Positions 16,551 to 25,303 of a DNA stretch of 64,000 bases are shown here, one piece after another. Numbering within the stretch: the first letter of the stretch is position 1; the number at the start of each line of letters is the position of its first letter. Below the pieces are notes generated by a model. The model saw only the letters and a program-made list of their open reading frames with translations. It made no database searches and had not been told where the DNA came from. Source of the stretch: Morganella morganii (GTDB lineage Bacteria; Pseudomonadota; Gammaproteobacteria; Enterobacterales; Enterobacteriaceae); assembly GCF_019402645.1 (NCBI RefSeq), contig NZ_VKKS01000001.1, positions 1,823,592 through 1,887,591 on the forward strand, written 5' to 3'. The translations under genes and the position numbers were made by a program.

Positions 16551-17210
16551 TCAGAGGCGGGCATTTCGTCCCAGTCGTGATGTGGCGGCAGCAAGTTGTG
16601 CGGGCATCATGTGTGAGTCATCCGTCCGGAAAATAACGCTGAACGTCAGCGGACGACGAAAAAAGGTGCGGATAAACTGCCCGAGATAATGGTGATATTC
16701 CCCTCCGGGCTGCCAGTTGTCGCGGGGTTGCAGCGGGTCAGTAAACACCTGTACCCGCAGATGTGCTGCCCGCAGATAGCAGTGCGTGCCGGCCATCGCA
16801 CCGCCGCCGAGGCTGTTTCCGGTTCCGGCGGGCGGGTGATACGGCATACGGACCGGCGGTGCATACTGAAATTCAGTGCGGCAGGCAAAAAAAGCGGATG
16901 CCGTCCTGTTCAGTGCCCGCAGCCGGGTATTTCCGCTCCATACCCGCGCTGCCGCCGGATAACAGACCGCCGGTTCCGGCAGCAGTGTCTGTATCAGTCT
17001 TGTCAGCGGTAATTCAGCGGCGGCGGATTGCCCGGCGTGTTGCTTGTCTGCTGTCTGTTGTAACCGGCGGCAGGCTGCCTCAAAAATCAGAAAAAAGTCC
17101 TGCGGGGCGGTTTGCTGATGAGCCTGCGCATATTCCGCCACCGGCCCGGTGATATAACGCGGCAGCACACCACCGGTACCGAGCAGGCCGGGTCTGTCAG
17201 AATGGTTCAT
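16551..17210 (-). CDS. tssG: TssG T6SS baseplate protein, short form
   Basis: A 219-residue protein starting at ATG 17210, overlapping the end of tssF by 14 bases. GGVLPRYITGPVAEYAQAH followed by DFFLIFEAACRRL matches the internal TssG motif G-x-LP-x-HYT-(x)n-DFLDIFNHR, and the end WQPGGEYHHYLGQFIRTFF with RLGRNARL matches the usual C-terminal block. In typical TssG (about 300-350 residues) the GxLP motif lies near residue 100; here it is at about residue 13, so the N-terminal third is missing and cannot be encoded upstream because tssF occupies that DNA. TssG binds two TssF copies to form the baseplate wedge. Either a natural compact form or a truncation. Confidence 0.85.
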   Translation of the reverse strand: MNHSDRPGLLGTGGVLPRYITGPVAEYAQAHQQTAPQDFFLIFEAACRRLQQTADKQHAGQSAAAELPLTRLIQTLLPEPAVCYPAAARVWSGNTRLRALNRTASAFFACRTEFQYAPPVRMPYHPPAGTGNSLGGGAMAGTHCYLRAAHLRVQVFTDPLQPRDNWQPGGEYHHYLGQFIRTFFRRPLTFSVIFRTDDSHMMPAQLAAATSRLGRNARL

Positions 17211-18930
17211 CGGCAATTCTCAGCGGCCCGTGATACGCCGCGCGGCTGTCATTGCGGCGGCGCAGTGTGAGCTGAATAAATTCGTGGTCATCACTCAGTA
17301 CTGTGAAGAGCGCTTCCAGCAGCGCGGCAAAAAAGGCTGTTCCCGCCACCGGGACATTCCGGGCCAGTATGACGGTTATATGCTGCCCGGGAATGGTCAG
17401 CGGAAGATGATGATAAAAACGGACTGTCACGCCGGGCGCGGATATGACGTCTTCAATGGCGGCAATCAGCCCGGAGATCACCGGCGAATTCTGGCGGTCA
17501 TACAGCGACAAAAAGGCTTTCAGCGGCACCGCACCTTCCGGTGAATGAATAAGATCAGATAGCCGGGCCTGTCTGAGCCGTAAAAAAAGTGCCCCCGGGT
17601 CCGGCTGTGCCGGCAGAGGCAGCCGCATTGCCCGCCGGGTGGCAACGGTATGATAAGGCAGCGGCTCTGCCTGCTGCGGTGTGACTGTCTCTCCGGTAAC
17701 AGCGGTTGCCAAAGCACCCTGGGTACCGCGGCCGCGTACCACCCATAGCCGGGACTCATCCTCCCCGCCACCGCTGCCGGATAACAGACAGTTAAGATGT
17801 GTTACCTCACCTGCGGTGCCGCACACCGGCTGCCAGCAGCAGGCGGACTGCTGAGTGAGCGGCTGATGATACAGCTGCGGCACCGGCTGTGCGGGCAGCG
17901 TGGTGATATCCGTCACCGCGTCAGCCGAATGCAGAAGCACGTCAGCCCGGATATCCGCGCACAACGGGTGCGGATTACTATCCGGCGATACCCGCAGCGG
18001 CTCACTCTGATGTGCAAAGCAGTTTGTCAGCACGGTACGGAACAGTGCAATGCTGTCATTACGGGAAAAACGCGCCGGATGCGGCAGCATGTTGCGGAAG
18101 AAAAAAGTCAGCGTGAAGGTCTGCCCGGGGCACTGTTTCAGCAGATCCGCCAGTAGTATCACCGCGCCTGCTGCCTGTTCCGGATACCACAGTGCGTCAT
18201 ACAGCAGCGCCTGTGCATTTTCCTCTGCTTCTGTGCGATACGTCAGCGGCAACCGCTGACACACTGCGGGCGGCAAAAAGATATCTGTTTCCCCGGTGTT
18301 CAGCCGGATGGCGGCACACTGCCGGTGTACCGCATCATCGGTCAGCCAGGGAAGATCCCCGTCGCCGGTAAAATGCAGTGTCAGGGAAGTCAGGTTCAGT
18401 TCTGACACGGAAATCCCCGGCGCTGTCACCGAGAATGTCAGTTGCAGGGAACAGGCGGCAGTGCGGCTCTCTTCCTGCTCCCGGTATACCGCGGCCTGCG
18501 GGATAAACTGTTGCGCCGTGATCGCCAGCGGCATCAGCGTCACCGGGTGCTGTGTCCGCCAGTGTATGGTTTCCCCGGCGGCAGTTTGTGTGGTGAACGG
18601 CGTATCCGCCGCAAGCATCTGCATTTGTGCCGCCGCCTGCGGCGTGAACACCACCGGCAGCAGCGCCGGAACCGGACGCAGATAATCCGGAAATACAGTA
18701 CAGACAAGGGTTTCCGTCAGCTGCGGTGCATTCAGATCCAATTGCTGCGCGGTCAGTCCGGTCAGGTACGCCACACCGTCGAGAAGCGCCCGCATCTGCG
18801 GATCAGTAATAGTTTGCCCGCGGATCCCCAGCAACTGCGCCTGATGCGGATGCTGACGGCAGAAACTATCCAGTCCGTCCAGCAGGTGCTGCCGTTGCTG
18901 CTCAAAGTAGTACAAAGTGCTGTCACGCAC
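17197..18930 (-). CDS. tssF: TssF T6SS baseplate wedge protein
   Basis: A 577-residue protein with the standard TssF beginning: YYFEQQRQHLLDGLDSF, HPHQAQLLGIRG, then DPQMRALLDGVAYLTG and VFPDYLRPVPAL, matching the family pattern (Y-E-x-EL, DP-x-ER-LLEG-A-FL, PH-LRP-PS). It is within the usual length range. The GTG start at 18930 is supported by GGAGG 6 bases upstream, and the start overlaps the end of tssE by 8 bases. Two TssF with one TssG form each wedge of the baseplate that surrounds the VgrG hub. Confidence 0.94.
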   Translation of the reverse strand: MRDSTLYYFEQQRQHLLDGLDSFCRQHPHQAQLLGIRGQTITDPQMRALLDGVAYLTGLTAQQLDLNAPQLTETLVCTVFPDYLRPVPALLPVVFTPQAAAQMQMLAADTPFTTQTAAGETIHWRTQHPVTLMPLAITAQQFIPQAAVYREQEESRTAACSLQLTFSVTAPGISVSELNLTSLTLHFTGDGDLPWLTDDAVHRQCAAIRLNTGETDIFLPPAVCQRLPLTYRTEAEENAQALLYDALWYPEQAAGAVILLADLLKQCPGQTFTLTFFFRNMLPHPARFSRNDSIALFRTVLTNCFAHQSEPLRVSPDSNPHPLCADIRADVLLHSADAVTDITTLPAQPVPQLYHQPLTQQSACCWQPVCGTAGEVTHLNCLLSGSGGGEDESRLWVVRGRGTQGALATAVTGETVTPQQAEPLPYHTVATRRAMRLPLPAQPDPGALFLRLRQARLSDLIHSPEGAVPLKAFLSLYDRQNSPVISGLIAAIEDVISAPGVTVRFYHHLPLTIPGQHITVILARNVPVAGTAFFAALLEALFTVLSDDHEFIQLTLRRRNDSRAAYHGPLRIADEPF

Positions 18931-19327
18931 CGGCGGCCTCCGGGTTTATCAGTTGTCCGGCATTAAAATCCAGGCAGACCGGCAGACACACTTCCCGGCC
19001 GCCGCACAACGCTGTAATCTCAAAATTAATCTGATGCTGCCGGTATGAGTGCGGCACAATGGTGACACTCACCTGCTGCAATCGCGGCTCATAACAGCGG
19101 GTCAGGCTTTCAATCTCCTGCGTGATTGCGGTGAGATGAAATTTCCCCTGCGCCCGCAGCAGATGACTCTGGCCAAACCCGGCAATGCCGCTGCCTTTCC
19201 CGCCGTCCGCCCAGACCGGCGCTCTGGCGTTGATGATCCGGTACAGATGCGCCGTGACCGCCCGTTCAGTACAGGGCTGATACGCCGGTTCATCCGCCTC
19301 ATGACACAACCGTTCCAGCAGGCTCAT
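18923..19327 (-). CDS. tssE: TssE gp25-like T6SS baseplate protein
   Basis: A 134-residue protein of the phage gp25/TssE family, which starts sheath assembly at the baseplate. Recognisable parts are MSLLERLCHEADE at the start (the usual SLLERL opening), SIINARAPVWAD-like text (RIINARAP), GIAGFGQSHLL (the family's YGLPDL-type segment) and the C-terminal SYRQHQINFEITALC strand followed by VCLPVCLDFNAG. The EPRL element (YEPRLQQVSVTIVP), a hallmark of gp25 proteins needed for nucleating the sheath, is present. It overlaps the second tssC-like gene upstream by 4 bases and tssF downstream by 8. Confidence 0.93.
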   Translation of the reverse strand: MSLLERLCHEADEPAYQPCTERAVTAHLYRIINARAPVWADGGKGSGIAGFGQSHLLRAQGKFHLTAITQEIESLTRCYEPRLQQVSVTIVPHSYRQHQINFEITALCGGREVCLPVCLDFNAGQLINPEAAGA

Positions 19328-20670
19328 AGCAGCATCTCTCCCTGCGGCCGGGAAAACCAGAGTGTGAGATCCACATTTGCCTCACTGATATCATACTGAT
19401 ACTGCGGTTGCAGGCAGATACGGCACTGATAGCGGGTCGGATCCGACGGGTCCGCACTCATGATCACCGCCGCACGGCGCAGCGGATAATCCGCCATAAT
19501 GGTATCCTCACCATAATCAACATCACTCACATAGCGTTTCAGCCACTTTTCAATGGTACGCTGACAGGCAGCAAGAGAGTCAAAATTGCCGATTTTGTCG
19601 CGGATCTGTGTCCGGATAGCATGGGCAAACCGGCATGCCATCAGATTCACCGGCAGCATGGTCAGTTGCCGCCAGCGCGGCTCCGGCGGCTGCCAGACAC
19701 TGTAGTAACTGAAAAAACCGGACTGTCCGCTGAGATACAGTGAAGTACAGGCTGTCAGTCCCTGTTCTGCCCAGAAATTATCCTGTTCACAGGGCAGGTC
19801 GGTTTCGGTGATGATATCCGGCGGCGTAAGCACATCCCCGGCCACCAGCGGAGCTGCAATCGCCCCCTGTGTGCCGCGGCTGTCGTAGCTGCGCAAAAAA
19901 CCAAACCAGCTTATCCGCTCAAATTCACGGATAACATTCATCACCACCAGCCAGGCGGCATTGCCCCATAATTCCCCGCCGCTGTGGTTATCCGGCTGAT
20001 AAACAAAGCCGCAGCGCGGTGTTTTATGCGGATAACGCAGCAAAAAACGCGGCAGAGCGAGGTAAAGAAAGCGTGACTGTTCGTGACAACGTAACTTTTG
20101 CCATAAACAGTAATCAGGACTGCTCAAAATCCGGGCTATTCTGTGTTGATCCGCCGAAAACCAATGCAGGTCATCCCCGGTAAAATACGGGTCAGTGCCG
20201 GTGATCACCGGACATAATGACATTTCACCCAACTCAGCCAGCCGGGTGGCGGTATAAAGTTCGTCATACTCACCGCCGCCGGTAAAGACCATCTGGTGAT
20301 CCACCAGAAGCAATCCGAACGGCAATCCCCCCGCCGTATTCAGTTCGCGCTGATACAACAGGCGGTACAGCAGGGTATGGCGGATATCAAAGGCGGTATT
20401 CAGCTCCCGTGCCAGCGCCGGCCAGGAGAGATCCAGCAGGCGGATAACCACCCGCCGGGGCGATGTGACCAGTGCAGTCAGATGACACAGACTGCGCCAG
20501 CGGGCTTCCAGCGCGCAAAAATCCGGGTGATGCAGCACCTGTTGCAACTGTGCGCTGCACAGGTGGTCGATGCTGTGAACAGCGTGATTTATCAGCGCAC
20601 AAAACTGACTGTGATCCTGCTGAGCCGCAGCCTGATGCAGCGCGGTCTGAAAATCCGTCCTCCGTGACAT
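19324..20670 (-). CDS. Second TssC-like protein (ImpD type)
   Basis: A 448-residue paralogue of the large sheath subunit, starting 6 bases after tssC. Shared landmarks are LEARWRSLCHLTALV (TssC: LEGSWLGLHKLV), LLYQRELNTAGGLPFGLLLVDHQ (TssC: VYQAEFGTAGGQPYGVLLGDF), and NAAWLVVMNVIREFERISWF (TssC: NAAYAYGLLLTQAYRRFGWC). Its N-terminus is shorter and the central region diverges strongly. Loci of the imp type in Rhizobium carry such a second gene (impD) after impC. Its function is not settled; it may act in sheath or baseplate assembly. It is not a duplicate by recent copying, because identity to the neighbouring TssC is clearly low. Confidence 0.88.
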   Translation of the reverse strand: MSRRTDFQTALHQAAAQQDHSQFCALINHAVHSIDHLCSAQLQQVLHHPDFCALEARWRSLCHLTALVTSPRRVVIRLLDLSWPALARELNTAFDIRHTLLYRLLYQRELNTAGGLPFGLLLVDHQMVFTGGGEYDELYTATRLAELGEMSLCPVITGTDPYFTGDDLHWFSADQHRIARILSSPDYCLWQKLRCHEQSRFLYLALPRFLLRYPHKTPRCGFVYQPDNHSGGELWGNAAWLVVMNVIREFERISWFGFLRSYDSRGTQGAIAAPLVAGDVLTPPDIITETDLPCEQDNFWAEQGLTACTSLYLSGQSGFFSYYSVWQPPEPRWRQLTMLPVNLMACRFAHAIRTQIRDKIGNFDSLAACQRTIEKWLKRYVSDVDYGEDTIMADYPLRRAAVIMSADPSDPTRYQCRICLQPQYQYDISEANVDLTLWFSRPQGEMLL

Positions 20671-20676
20671 CCTGCA

Positions 20677-22158
20677 TTACCCGCCCGGTATATCCGCCAC
20701 CATCCGCAGCGAGGCAGTAAGGGCTTCCATTTGTAACCACGGCCGGATCCACGCCACCGCCGCATACATACCGGGGCGACCAGGTAAATCCGTCACAGTA
20801 ACTTTGGCTTCCGCCAGCGGGTGGGTGGCTTTGGCCTCATTGCCGATAGCATTGGGATTGACATACTGATGCAGCCAGCGGTCGAGGGATTTCTCCACAT
20901 CCGCTGCCGAGAGATTTGATCCGACGCGGTCACGCCCTATCACCTTCAGATACTGCGCGATACGGCTGCTTGCCATCACATAAGGCAGTCTGGCGGAAAT
21001 CGCCGCATTGGCGGTCGCAGCCGGGTCAGTATAGATTTTCGGTTTATGCACTGTCTGCGCGCCCATAAAAACACCATGCGCGGCATTTTTGTAATGCACC
21101 AGCGGCAGAAAACCGAGGTCACTGAGCTCTTTTTCCCGCTCATCGGTAAGATTCACCTGTGCCGGGCAAAGCTGAACAGCATCACGGGCATCATTGCGGT
21201 AGATATAATTCGGCAGATTATCCACCTTGCCGCCATTCTCCGCCCCGCGCACCGCCGTACACCAGCCGAAGCGGCGGTATGCCTGTGTCAGCAGCAGCCC
21301 GTATGCATAGGCCGCATTGCTCCAGACAAACTGATCCTGCGACGACACCAGCGCAGAGCCGTCTGCCCGCAGCGGCAATTCCTCAAACTCAAATCCGCTG
21401 ATACTTTTACCGCCGGTGCCGTAAGGCTGGCGTGCCAGGGTTTTCGGCAGCGTCAGTGCAACATAGCGGGATTCATCTGCGGCTCGGAAGGCATTCCAGG
21501 AGGCATACGCAGGCGCATCAAACCCGGCGGCCACCGGTTTACCGTCAGCAAATTGAGTTATTGACTGAAAATCAAACATCGACTGCCCGGCCGCCGCCAC
21601 AAACGGTGCATGTGAGGCACTGGCCACTTCACCGATATAACGCAGCAGTGCCACATCCTCGTCGCCGTAACCAAACTCAAAATCCCCGAGCAGCACGCCA
21701 TAAGGCTGACCACCGGCAGTGCCGAACTCCGCCTGGTAAACACAGTTAAAAAACGGGCTGCGGTCAATCGCAGGTGCATTTTCAAACTGTTGCAACAGCT
21801 CGGTTTTGGTGTAATCCGCCATGCGGATTTTCAGATCAGCCCCCGGGTCACTCTCCCTGACCAACTTGTGCAGCCCCAGCCAGCTGCCTTCCAGCCGCCG
21901 GAAATCCGGGGCGGTCATCACTTCGGATAACTGTGCTGAAATCTGTTTATCAATCAGCGTGATAGCTTTCCGCAGCGTGAGTGTCAGGTTTTTGTCCCAG
22001 CTCACTGTACCTGCCATTGCCTGGCGGGTCAGTGCCGCCATCAGGTCACGGGTGGTGTCCGGCGGGGTCTGCACGGTAGCCTGCACCGCACGATCCAGAA
22101 AACTGAGTTCCGCTGTGCTCTGCGGTGCCGCCGGCTGCTGCTGTAAGGTGTCACTCAT
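20677..22158 (-). CDS. tssC: TssC T6SS contractile sheath large subunit
   Basis: A 493-residue protein with all main TssC/VipB/EvpB blocks: PDFRRLEGSWLGLHKLV, VYQAEFGTAGGQPYGVLLGDF, RADESRYVALTLPKTLAR-type text, the FVWSNAAYAYG motif, and the C-terminal sheath part FLPLVHYKNAAHGVFMGAQ and ARLPYVMASSRIAQYLKV. TssC and TssB interlock by shared beta strands to make the contractile tube around Hcp. The ATG at 22158 shares one base with the tssB stop, a strong sign of coupled translation in equal amounts. Confidence 0.96.
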   Translation of the reverse strand: MSDTLQQQPAAPQSTAELSFLDRAVQATVQTPPDTTRDLMAALTRQAMAGTVSWDKNLTLTLRKAITLIDKQISAQLSEVMTAPDFRRLEGSWLGLHKLVRESDPGADLKIRMADYTKTELLQQFENAPAIDRSPFFNCVYQAEFGTAGGQPYGVLLGDFEFGYGDEDVALLRYIGEVASASHAPFVAAAGQSMFDFQSITQFADGKPVAAGFDAPAYASWNAFRAADESRYVALTLPKTLARQPYGTGGKSISGFEFEELPLRADGSALVSSQDQFVWSNAAYAYGLLLTQAYRRFGWCTAVRGAENGGKVDNLPNYIYRNDARDAVQLCPAQVNLTDEREKELSDLGFLPLVHYKNAAHGVFMGAQTVHKPKIYTDPAATANAAISARLPYVMASSRIAQYLKVIGRDRVGSNLSAADVEKSLDRWLHQYVNPNAIGNEAKATHPLAEAKVTVTDLPGRPGMYAAVAWIRPWLQMEALTASLRMVADIPGG

Positions 22159-22661
22159 CAGCCCGCCTCCTGCACAGCCAGTTCGGAAGTCAGAGAACTG
22201 AGTGCTTCGGTATTTTGCAGGATTTCTTTGAGCAACTGCTCCAGGTCGCGGGAGCGATCCGCTTTACTGAGCAGGGTTTTCAGCTGGTTGCGGGTTTCGA
22301 CAAGGGATTTGAGCGGCGCTATCTGATTCACCAGGTTTTCCGGATGAAAATCCGCCATCGATGTGAAAGAGAGCGCCACCGGGAACTCGCTGCCATCATC
22401 ACTGAGTGTGTTTGTGACATTAAAGGTCAGTTCCGGGTTTATCTGCACCATCACATCATTAAAATTGTCGTTATCAATGCCGGTAAATTCCCGATCCTCC
22501 GGCGCACATTTTTTATCCGCCGGTTTATGTCCGGAAAAATCACCGACCACCCCGACGACGAACGGCAATTCCCGGTTTTCTGATTCACCATTTACTTCAA
22601 CATCATAGGTAATACTGACGCGGTTTTTATTCACCCGCTTGTGCTGTGCATTCATTGCCAT
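22158..22661 (-). CDS. tssB: TssB T6SS contractile sheath small subunit
   Basis: A 167-residue protein matching TssB/VipA: RVSITYDVEVNGESENRELP, FVVGVVGDFSGH, then FTGIDNDNFNDVMVQINPEL, which is the conserved (F/V)-x-x-ID-DNF-xVM-x-x-x-P block, and the C-terminal helix region FHPENLVNQIAPLKSLVE that pairs with TssC. The length is the usual one. It lies 57 bases after hcp and is fused to tssC by a one-base overlap. Confidence 0.96.
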   Translation of the reverse strand: MAMNAQHKRVNKNRVSITYDVEVNGESENRELPFVVGVVGDFSGHKPADKKCAPEDREFTGIDNDNFNDVMVQINPELTFNVTNTLSDDGSEFPVALSFTSMADFHPENLVNQIAPLKSLVETRNQLKTLLSKADRSRDLEQLLKEILQNTEALSSLTSELAVQEAG

Positions 22662-22718
22662 AACATTTTTCCTGCGGTTATCAAAAAAGCGGGAAGCCCT
22701 CAGGCCCCCCGTTCAGTG

Positions 22719-23237
22719 TTATTTCGCGCCGGACAACAGTTTGCCCTGAGGCAGGTTGTAGGTGACAATGCCGCCCTCTTTCAGCTCACCACCTTCCAGC
22801 TCATAGGAATGCTTCTGGGAAATCTCCACATAGGAGAAAGTGATCATTTCATGCGGCTGCGCACCGTCATAACCACTGACGTTGTAACCGATGAGACGGG
22901 CATGAGAGAGTTTGATCTGGAAATAGACTGATGCGCCTGAGCCGTCGGCTTCCGGTTTGGTGAAGGCGATTTCCACGGTTTTGCCCTCTTTACCCGGATT
23001 AAACAGGAAAGAAAGCAGATCTTCCGATGCACCATCAATCTGTTTTGCCACGCTGACCGGCTGAATCGCGACCATGCCGGAATCGGCATTATTGCCGTTA
23101 CCGATATCCATCGCCACATTGCGGGAGCCGCCCCAACTGTAAGAATCCACCGCAAACCAATTTGCGCCGTCCAGGCCGATAACTGTTGCGCCGCCTTTAA
23201 TATCAACACCATCAATTCGCATATAAATACTTGCCAT
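22719..23237 (-). CDS. hcp: Hcp (TssD) T6SS inner-tube protein
   Basis: A 172-residue protein of the Hcp family: MASIYMRIDGVDIKGGA at the start, NWFAVDSYSWGGSRNV, the VSVAKQIDGASEDLLSFLF segment (compare ITKPIDKSTP.. in other Hcp) and the typical ending IGYNVSGYDG, HEMITFSYVEISQKHSY. Hcp hexamers stack into the tube that is propelled out of the cell and also act as chaperone and receptor for small effectors. It is the second gene of the operon, 28 bases after tssA, with its own good ribosome-binding site. No C-terminal toxin is fused. Confidence 0.95.
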   Translation of the reverse strand: MASIYMRIDGVDIKGGATVIGLDGANWFAVDSYSWGGSRNVAMDIGNGNNADSGMVAIQPVSVAKQIDGASEDLLSFLFNPGKEGKTVEIAFTKPEADGSGASVYFQIKLSHARLIGYNVSGYDGAQPHEMITFSYVEISQKHSYELEGGELKEGGIVTYNLPQGKLLSGAK

Positions 23238-23265
23238 AACTATCCTTATTATGTGTGTGTTGTAA

Positions 23266-24447
23266 TTACCAGCGCAGCGCGGTATTGCCGTGCTCTGCCG
23301 GTAAAGTTGGGTTTTCTTCTCCGGACGCCGTGCCGGATATGCGGCTTTCCGGCTCCGGTAATTCTGTCATCTGCATATCATTCAGACCGGTCAGTGAAAA
23401 AATCCGGTCCAGCAGTGTGCTGTTGTCTTCCAGTAATATTTCCTGCCACAACCCCGCCAGTGACATCTGTCCCCAGCGGATAGCTTTTTCCAGCAGGTAA
23501 GAGATCGGGCTGTGAGGTTCGCTTTCCCTGAAGTAGAGGGAGATCTCACGCAACTGCCGTAATGCGGTATCGCGGTTGTGGTGATTGCGCTGACTGAGTG
23601 CCGGAAAATCCGGGCAGCCGGTCTGTTCCGCAACCGGGGAGACCGGTTTTTCCGGCAGGTGTTCCGGCTGAGCCTCTGTTACCGGCGGCACAGAGAGCGG
23701 CAGGCCGCTGACAGCCATTACCGCACAGCGGTAATCTGTCAGTAATTGCGTAAAAAAGGCGGGATATACGGTACTGCCGGCACCCCGTCCGGCAAAAAAA
23801 CCGGCCAGTGGCTGTAAGTGCGCCAGACACTGTGTCAGCACATCAATACGCTGCCGGGCGTCTGCCTGTGAATTCGCGGCGTGCGGCGGGAGATCCGGTA
23901 CAACCCCCCGGTGCTGACATTGTAAATAGTGGTAGTACGGGATGTCCTCCGCCACCGGCAGCAGTAATACCGCACTGTAAAACAAACAATTTTCGGTGCC
24001 GGTGCCCAGAATCAGACTCAATTCCTGTAATTTTATCTGCTCCGCCTGCGGGTCTTCCGTATGCTGCGGCGGCAACTGCTCCCAGTGTTCTGTCATCTGA
24101 ACAGCAAACCAGGCGAGCGACTGCTCAAGAGCACGAAGTGACGGATCCTGCAAAATCTGACACCAGAGATACCAGCCGGAGAGGCTGATATCACGTGCAG
24201 TATCTGTCAGCACCGGGAGCAAAGCATCCGCCAGGGCAGCCTGGTCAGCCAGCATCTGCTGCCGGTGCTGCTCCCTGCTTTCTTCATCCGTCTGCTGTAA
24301 TAAGCGGCGCAGCGAGGACTGAGCAATATTGAACAGATTACGCAGCGGCCGGTAACGGGCGCTATCCGCTTTTAAATACGCTCCCTGTGGCTGTATTTCA
24401 CTGACGGGTAACCACAATGCTTTCTGCTCATCCTGAGACAATGGCAT
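23266..24447 (-). CDS. tssA: TssA T6SS assembly protein
   Basis: A 393-residue protein with an ImpA-type N-terminal domain: WLPVSEIQPQGAYLKADSARYRPLRN in consecutive parts, matching the (P-V-S-x-x-P-x-G)-x-(D-P-x-Y/F) pattern of the family, and a C-terminal VasJ-type block TALRQLREISLYFRESEPHSPISYLLEKA (read in two pieces) ending IRWGQMSLAGLWQEIL. TssA primes the baseplate and then caps the growing sheath. The ATG at 24447 has GGGAAAGG before it; a frame extending to 24558 has no such support. It is the first gene of the operon, so the T6SS promoter must lie in the following 390 bases. Confidence 0.9.
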   Translation of the reverse strand: MPLSQDEQKALWLPVSEIQPQGAYLKADSARYRPLRNLFNIAQSSLRRLLQQTDEESREQHRQQMLADQAALADALLPVLTDTARDISLSGWYLWCQILQDPSLRALEQSLAWFAVQMTEHWEQLPPQHTEDPQAEQIKLQELSLILGTGTENCLFYSAVLLLPVAEDIPYYHYLQCQHRGVVPDLPPHAANSQADARQRIDVLTQCLAHLQPLAGFFAGRGAGSTVYPAFFTQLLTDYRCAVMAVSGLPLSVPPVTEAQPEHLPEKPVSPVAEQTGCPDFPALSQRNHHNRDTALRQLREISLYFRESEPHSPISYLLEKAIRWGQMSLAGLWQEILLEDNSTLLDRIFSLTGLNDMQMTELPEPESRISGTASGEENPTLPAEHGNTALRW

Positions 24448-24834
24448 ACCTTTCCCTTTGCTTTCCGCCGCTGTTTTCCGATGGGAAAAGTAAACCACAC
24501 TTAAACAAGCACCACTGTCAGCAACATTATTGATTTTTTTAGCTTTGCGCCGTACCACAACAGCATATTGCGCAGAGAGAAACTGCCGGCGGGGATTTTA
24601 TTTTATCTTTTAAAAACAGAAATACACCTGCACATTTAGTAAAATATCTCTTTTATTTATTATAAGAAGGATTACTATTTTAATTCTATTCATTATTTTG
24701 TGATCTGGTGCTGTTTATTTTTATTGAATTCATGCGGAAGAATCAAAATAATAATTTGCCCTGTCAGTTTATTCAGGACAAAAACCGGTCAGCGGTGAGG
24801 TTATCACCGCGTTTGCATAATGTGGTTAAATATC
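24448..24834. other. 387-bp divergent intergenic region carrying the presumed T6SS promoter
   Basis: The AT-rich stretch between tssA (minus) and the ykgJ-like gene (plus) must hold the T6SS promoter. I found no convincing sigma-54 (GG-N10-GC) element and no near-consensus sigma-70 pair on the minus strand; several TA-rich patches (24600-24700) might serve as H-NS targets, which is an inference from composition alone. Confidence 0.5.
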
Positions 24835-25221
24835 ATGAGCAATGTAATTGCGTTTACTGATGCGGACACCAATCCCTGTATGCAGTGCGGGGCATGCTGT
24901 GCCTATTTCCGGGTCTCATTTTATCACGGGGAAACGGATATCACGGGCGGCGTGGTGCCGGCAGAGATGACAGAAAAAGTGAATGATTTTATGGCCTGTA
25001 TGAAAGGCACTAATCAGAATCCCCCGCGCTGTATCAATCTTCAGGGGGAAGTCGGTCAGTGTGTGGCATGCAGCACTTACGCGCAGCGCCCGTCTCCGTG
25101 CCGCGAATTTGATCAGTCGTGGGTCAGCGGCGTACACAACGCCGCCTGTGACCGGGCAAGAGCCGCGCACGGCCTGCCGCCGCCGGAACCGCCGTCCCGC
25201 CACAATGATCACGCCGCCTGA
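24835..25221 (+). CDS. YkgJ-family cysteine-cluster protein (putative zinc/iron-chelating)
   Basis: A 128-residue protein starting at ATG 24835. It carries the YkgJ/UPF0153 pattern: [12 protein letters not shown] near residue 15 (C-x-x-C-G-x-C-C), then [17 protein letters not shown] (C-x-x-Y-x-x-RP-x-x-C-R-x-F) near residue 80, and a late CDRAR. These eight or so cysteines probably bind a zinc or iron-sulfur centre. The family is annotated as a putative zinc- or iron-chelating domain and has no firm function. It is transcribed away from the T6SS operon and the small ydcY-like gene follows 82 bases later. Confidence 0.88.
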   Translation: MSNVIAFTDADTNPCMQCGACCAYFRVSFYHGETDITGGVVPAEMTEKVNDFMACMKGTNQNPPRCINLQGEVGQCVACSTYAQRPSPCREFDQSWVSGVHNAACDRARAAHGLPPPEPPSRHNDHAA

Positions 25222-25303
25222 CCACCGCCGTTTTGCACTAACGTTTTTACGGCGGTTCAGGTAGGATAACAGTATTAAAATCAGACTGAATAAGGACAGC
25301 CGT

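Noticed and set aside
3940-24447. Genomic island with integrase or attachment repeats around the T6SS
   Set aside because: No integrase, transposase, tRNA gene or direct repeat was seen at either edge; the flanks are ordinary chromosomal genes.
24448-24834. Sigma-54 promoter for the T6SS operon
   Set aside because: Some T6SS loci use sigma-54, but no GG-N10-GC element with correct flanks was found on the minus strand before tssA.
25224-25256. Inverted repeat accgccgt/acggcggt before the ydcY-like gene
   Set aside because: The loop is 17 bases and the T-run is in the loop rather than after the stem, so it is not a convincing terminator.
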